From: Litoreibacter ponti
Lineage (GTDB): Bacteria > Pseudomonadota > Alphaproteobacteria > Rhodobacterales > Rhodobacteraceae
Length of the DNA: 64,000 nucleotides
Assembly: GCF_003054285.1 (NCBI RefSeq)
Contig: NZ_QBKS01000002.1
Span: 806,001 to 870,000 of the forward strand
Direction of reading: 5' to 3'
Under the pieces are notes generated by a model. That model made no database searches and was not told where the DNA came from. It was given only the letters and a program-made list of their open reading frames with translations. How positions within the stretch are numbered: the first letter of the stretch is position 1; every line of letters begins with the position of its first letter. Of the stretch, positions 63,913-64,000 are shown in pieces. The position numbers and the translations under genes were made by a program.

Positions 63913-64000
63913 TCAAGCATTAACGACGACCAGGTCCACCTCGGCGGCCTCACAAAGTGGCGCGACCCAGCCCGGCACGCCGTCATCGGTGACGACCGTG
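63913..64000 (-). CDS. DeoR-family regulator, C-terminal end only (cut by window)
   Basis: The last 28 codons before a TGA read TVVTDDGVPGWVAPLCEAAE and DLVVVNA. This is the typical end of DeoR-type sugar-phosphate regulators (VITDDGLP ... LEAAGVELIVV). It lies directly upstream of dctQ on the same strand, so it is probably the regulator of the TRAP/kinase/aldolase set. The DNA-binding part lies outside the window. Confidence 0.7.
   Translation of the reverse strand, partial: TVVTDDGVPGWVAPLCEAAEVDLVVVNA

Overview
The window looks like chromosomal DNA of a Roseobacter-group alphaproteobacterium (Rhodobacterales). It is GC-rich and gene-dense. It carries a class I (archaeal-type) lysyl-tRNA synthetase, an NDUFS4-like complex I protein, a TauR/Xsc/Tpa taurine pathway, SoeABC-type sulfite dehydrogenase genes and a TRAP transporter. 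The species cannot be read from the sequence. No rRNA, tRNA, CRISPR array, prophage or replication origin was seen.

Region 1 (0-25 kb) is mostly housekeeping and small stress-type genes: uvrB with an AT-rich HNH nuclease gene behind it, hemerythrin and zinc-ribbon proteins, a universal stress protein, a large beta-helix protein, lysK, a response regulator opposite a hybrid histidine kinase, dacB, nadD, an aldo/keto reductase, a lamin-tail/Hint protein, ettA, a REP-flanked RAYT transposase gene, an orphan BrnA antitoxin, DUF1328 and DUF465 genes, a geranylgeranyl-reductase-like flavoprotein and dodecin. Two FNR-type boxes and two GGAAC-type ECF promoter candidates are visible here.

Region 2 (25-33 kb) holds glycerol 3-phosphate catabolism (glpK, glpD, divergent glpR with a repeated operator). 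It is followed by a co-directional set of L-serine deaminase, an SBF-type transporter and a uronate-dehydrogenase-like enzyme.

Region 3 (33-64 kb) is an organosulfonate island. Taurine uptake (tauABC) is divergent from taurine:pyruvate aminotransferase (tpa). After a short block of unrelated or unknown genes comes a run of minus-strand genes. Read in the direction of transcription from 64 kb to 42.5 kb it gives: DeoR-type regulator (partial), TRAP dctQ-dctM-dctP, a di-haem peroxidase-like gene, a YihV-like sugar kinase, a YihT/LacD-like aldolase, a fucose-isomerase-like protein, a Gfo/Idh/MocA protein, an aldose 1-epimerase, a semialdehyde dehydrogenase, tauR, xsc, pta, tauE and soeABC. The later part is well understood: taurine is transaminated to sulfoacetaldehyde, Xsc releases sulfite and acetyl phosphate, Pta makes acetyl-CoA, and sulfite is exported (TauE) or oxidised to sulfate (SoeABC). 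The earlier part has the full enzyme set expected for a sulfo-EMP-type sulfoglycolysis route, with a possible NAD-dependent sulfoquinovosidase, and I propose that function as an inference. TauR-like direct repeats (CTGGnnnTAA type, 22-23 bp apart) occur before tpa, xsc and tauR, and before tpa and xsc they sit at the same distance from the start codon.
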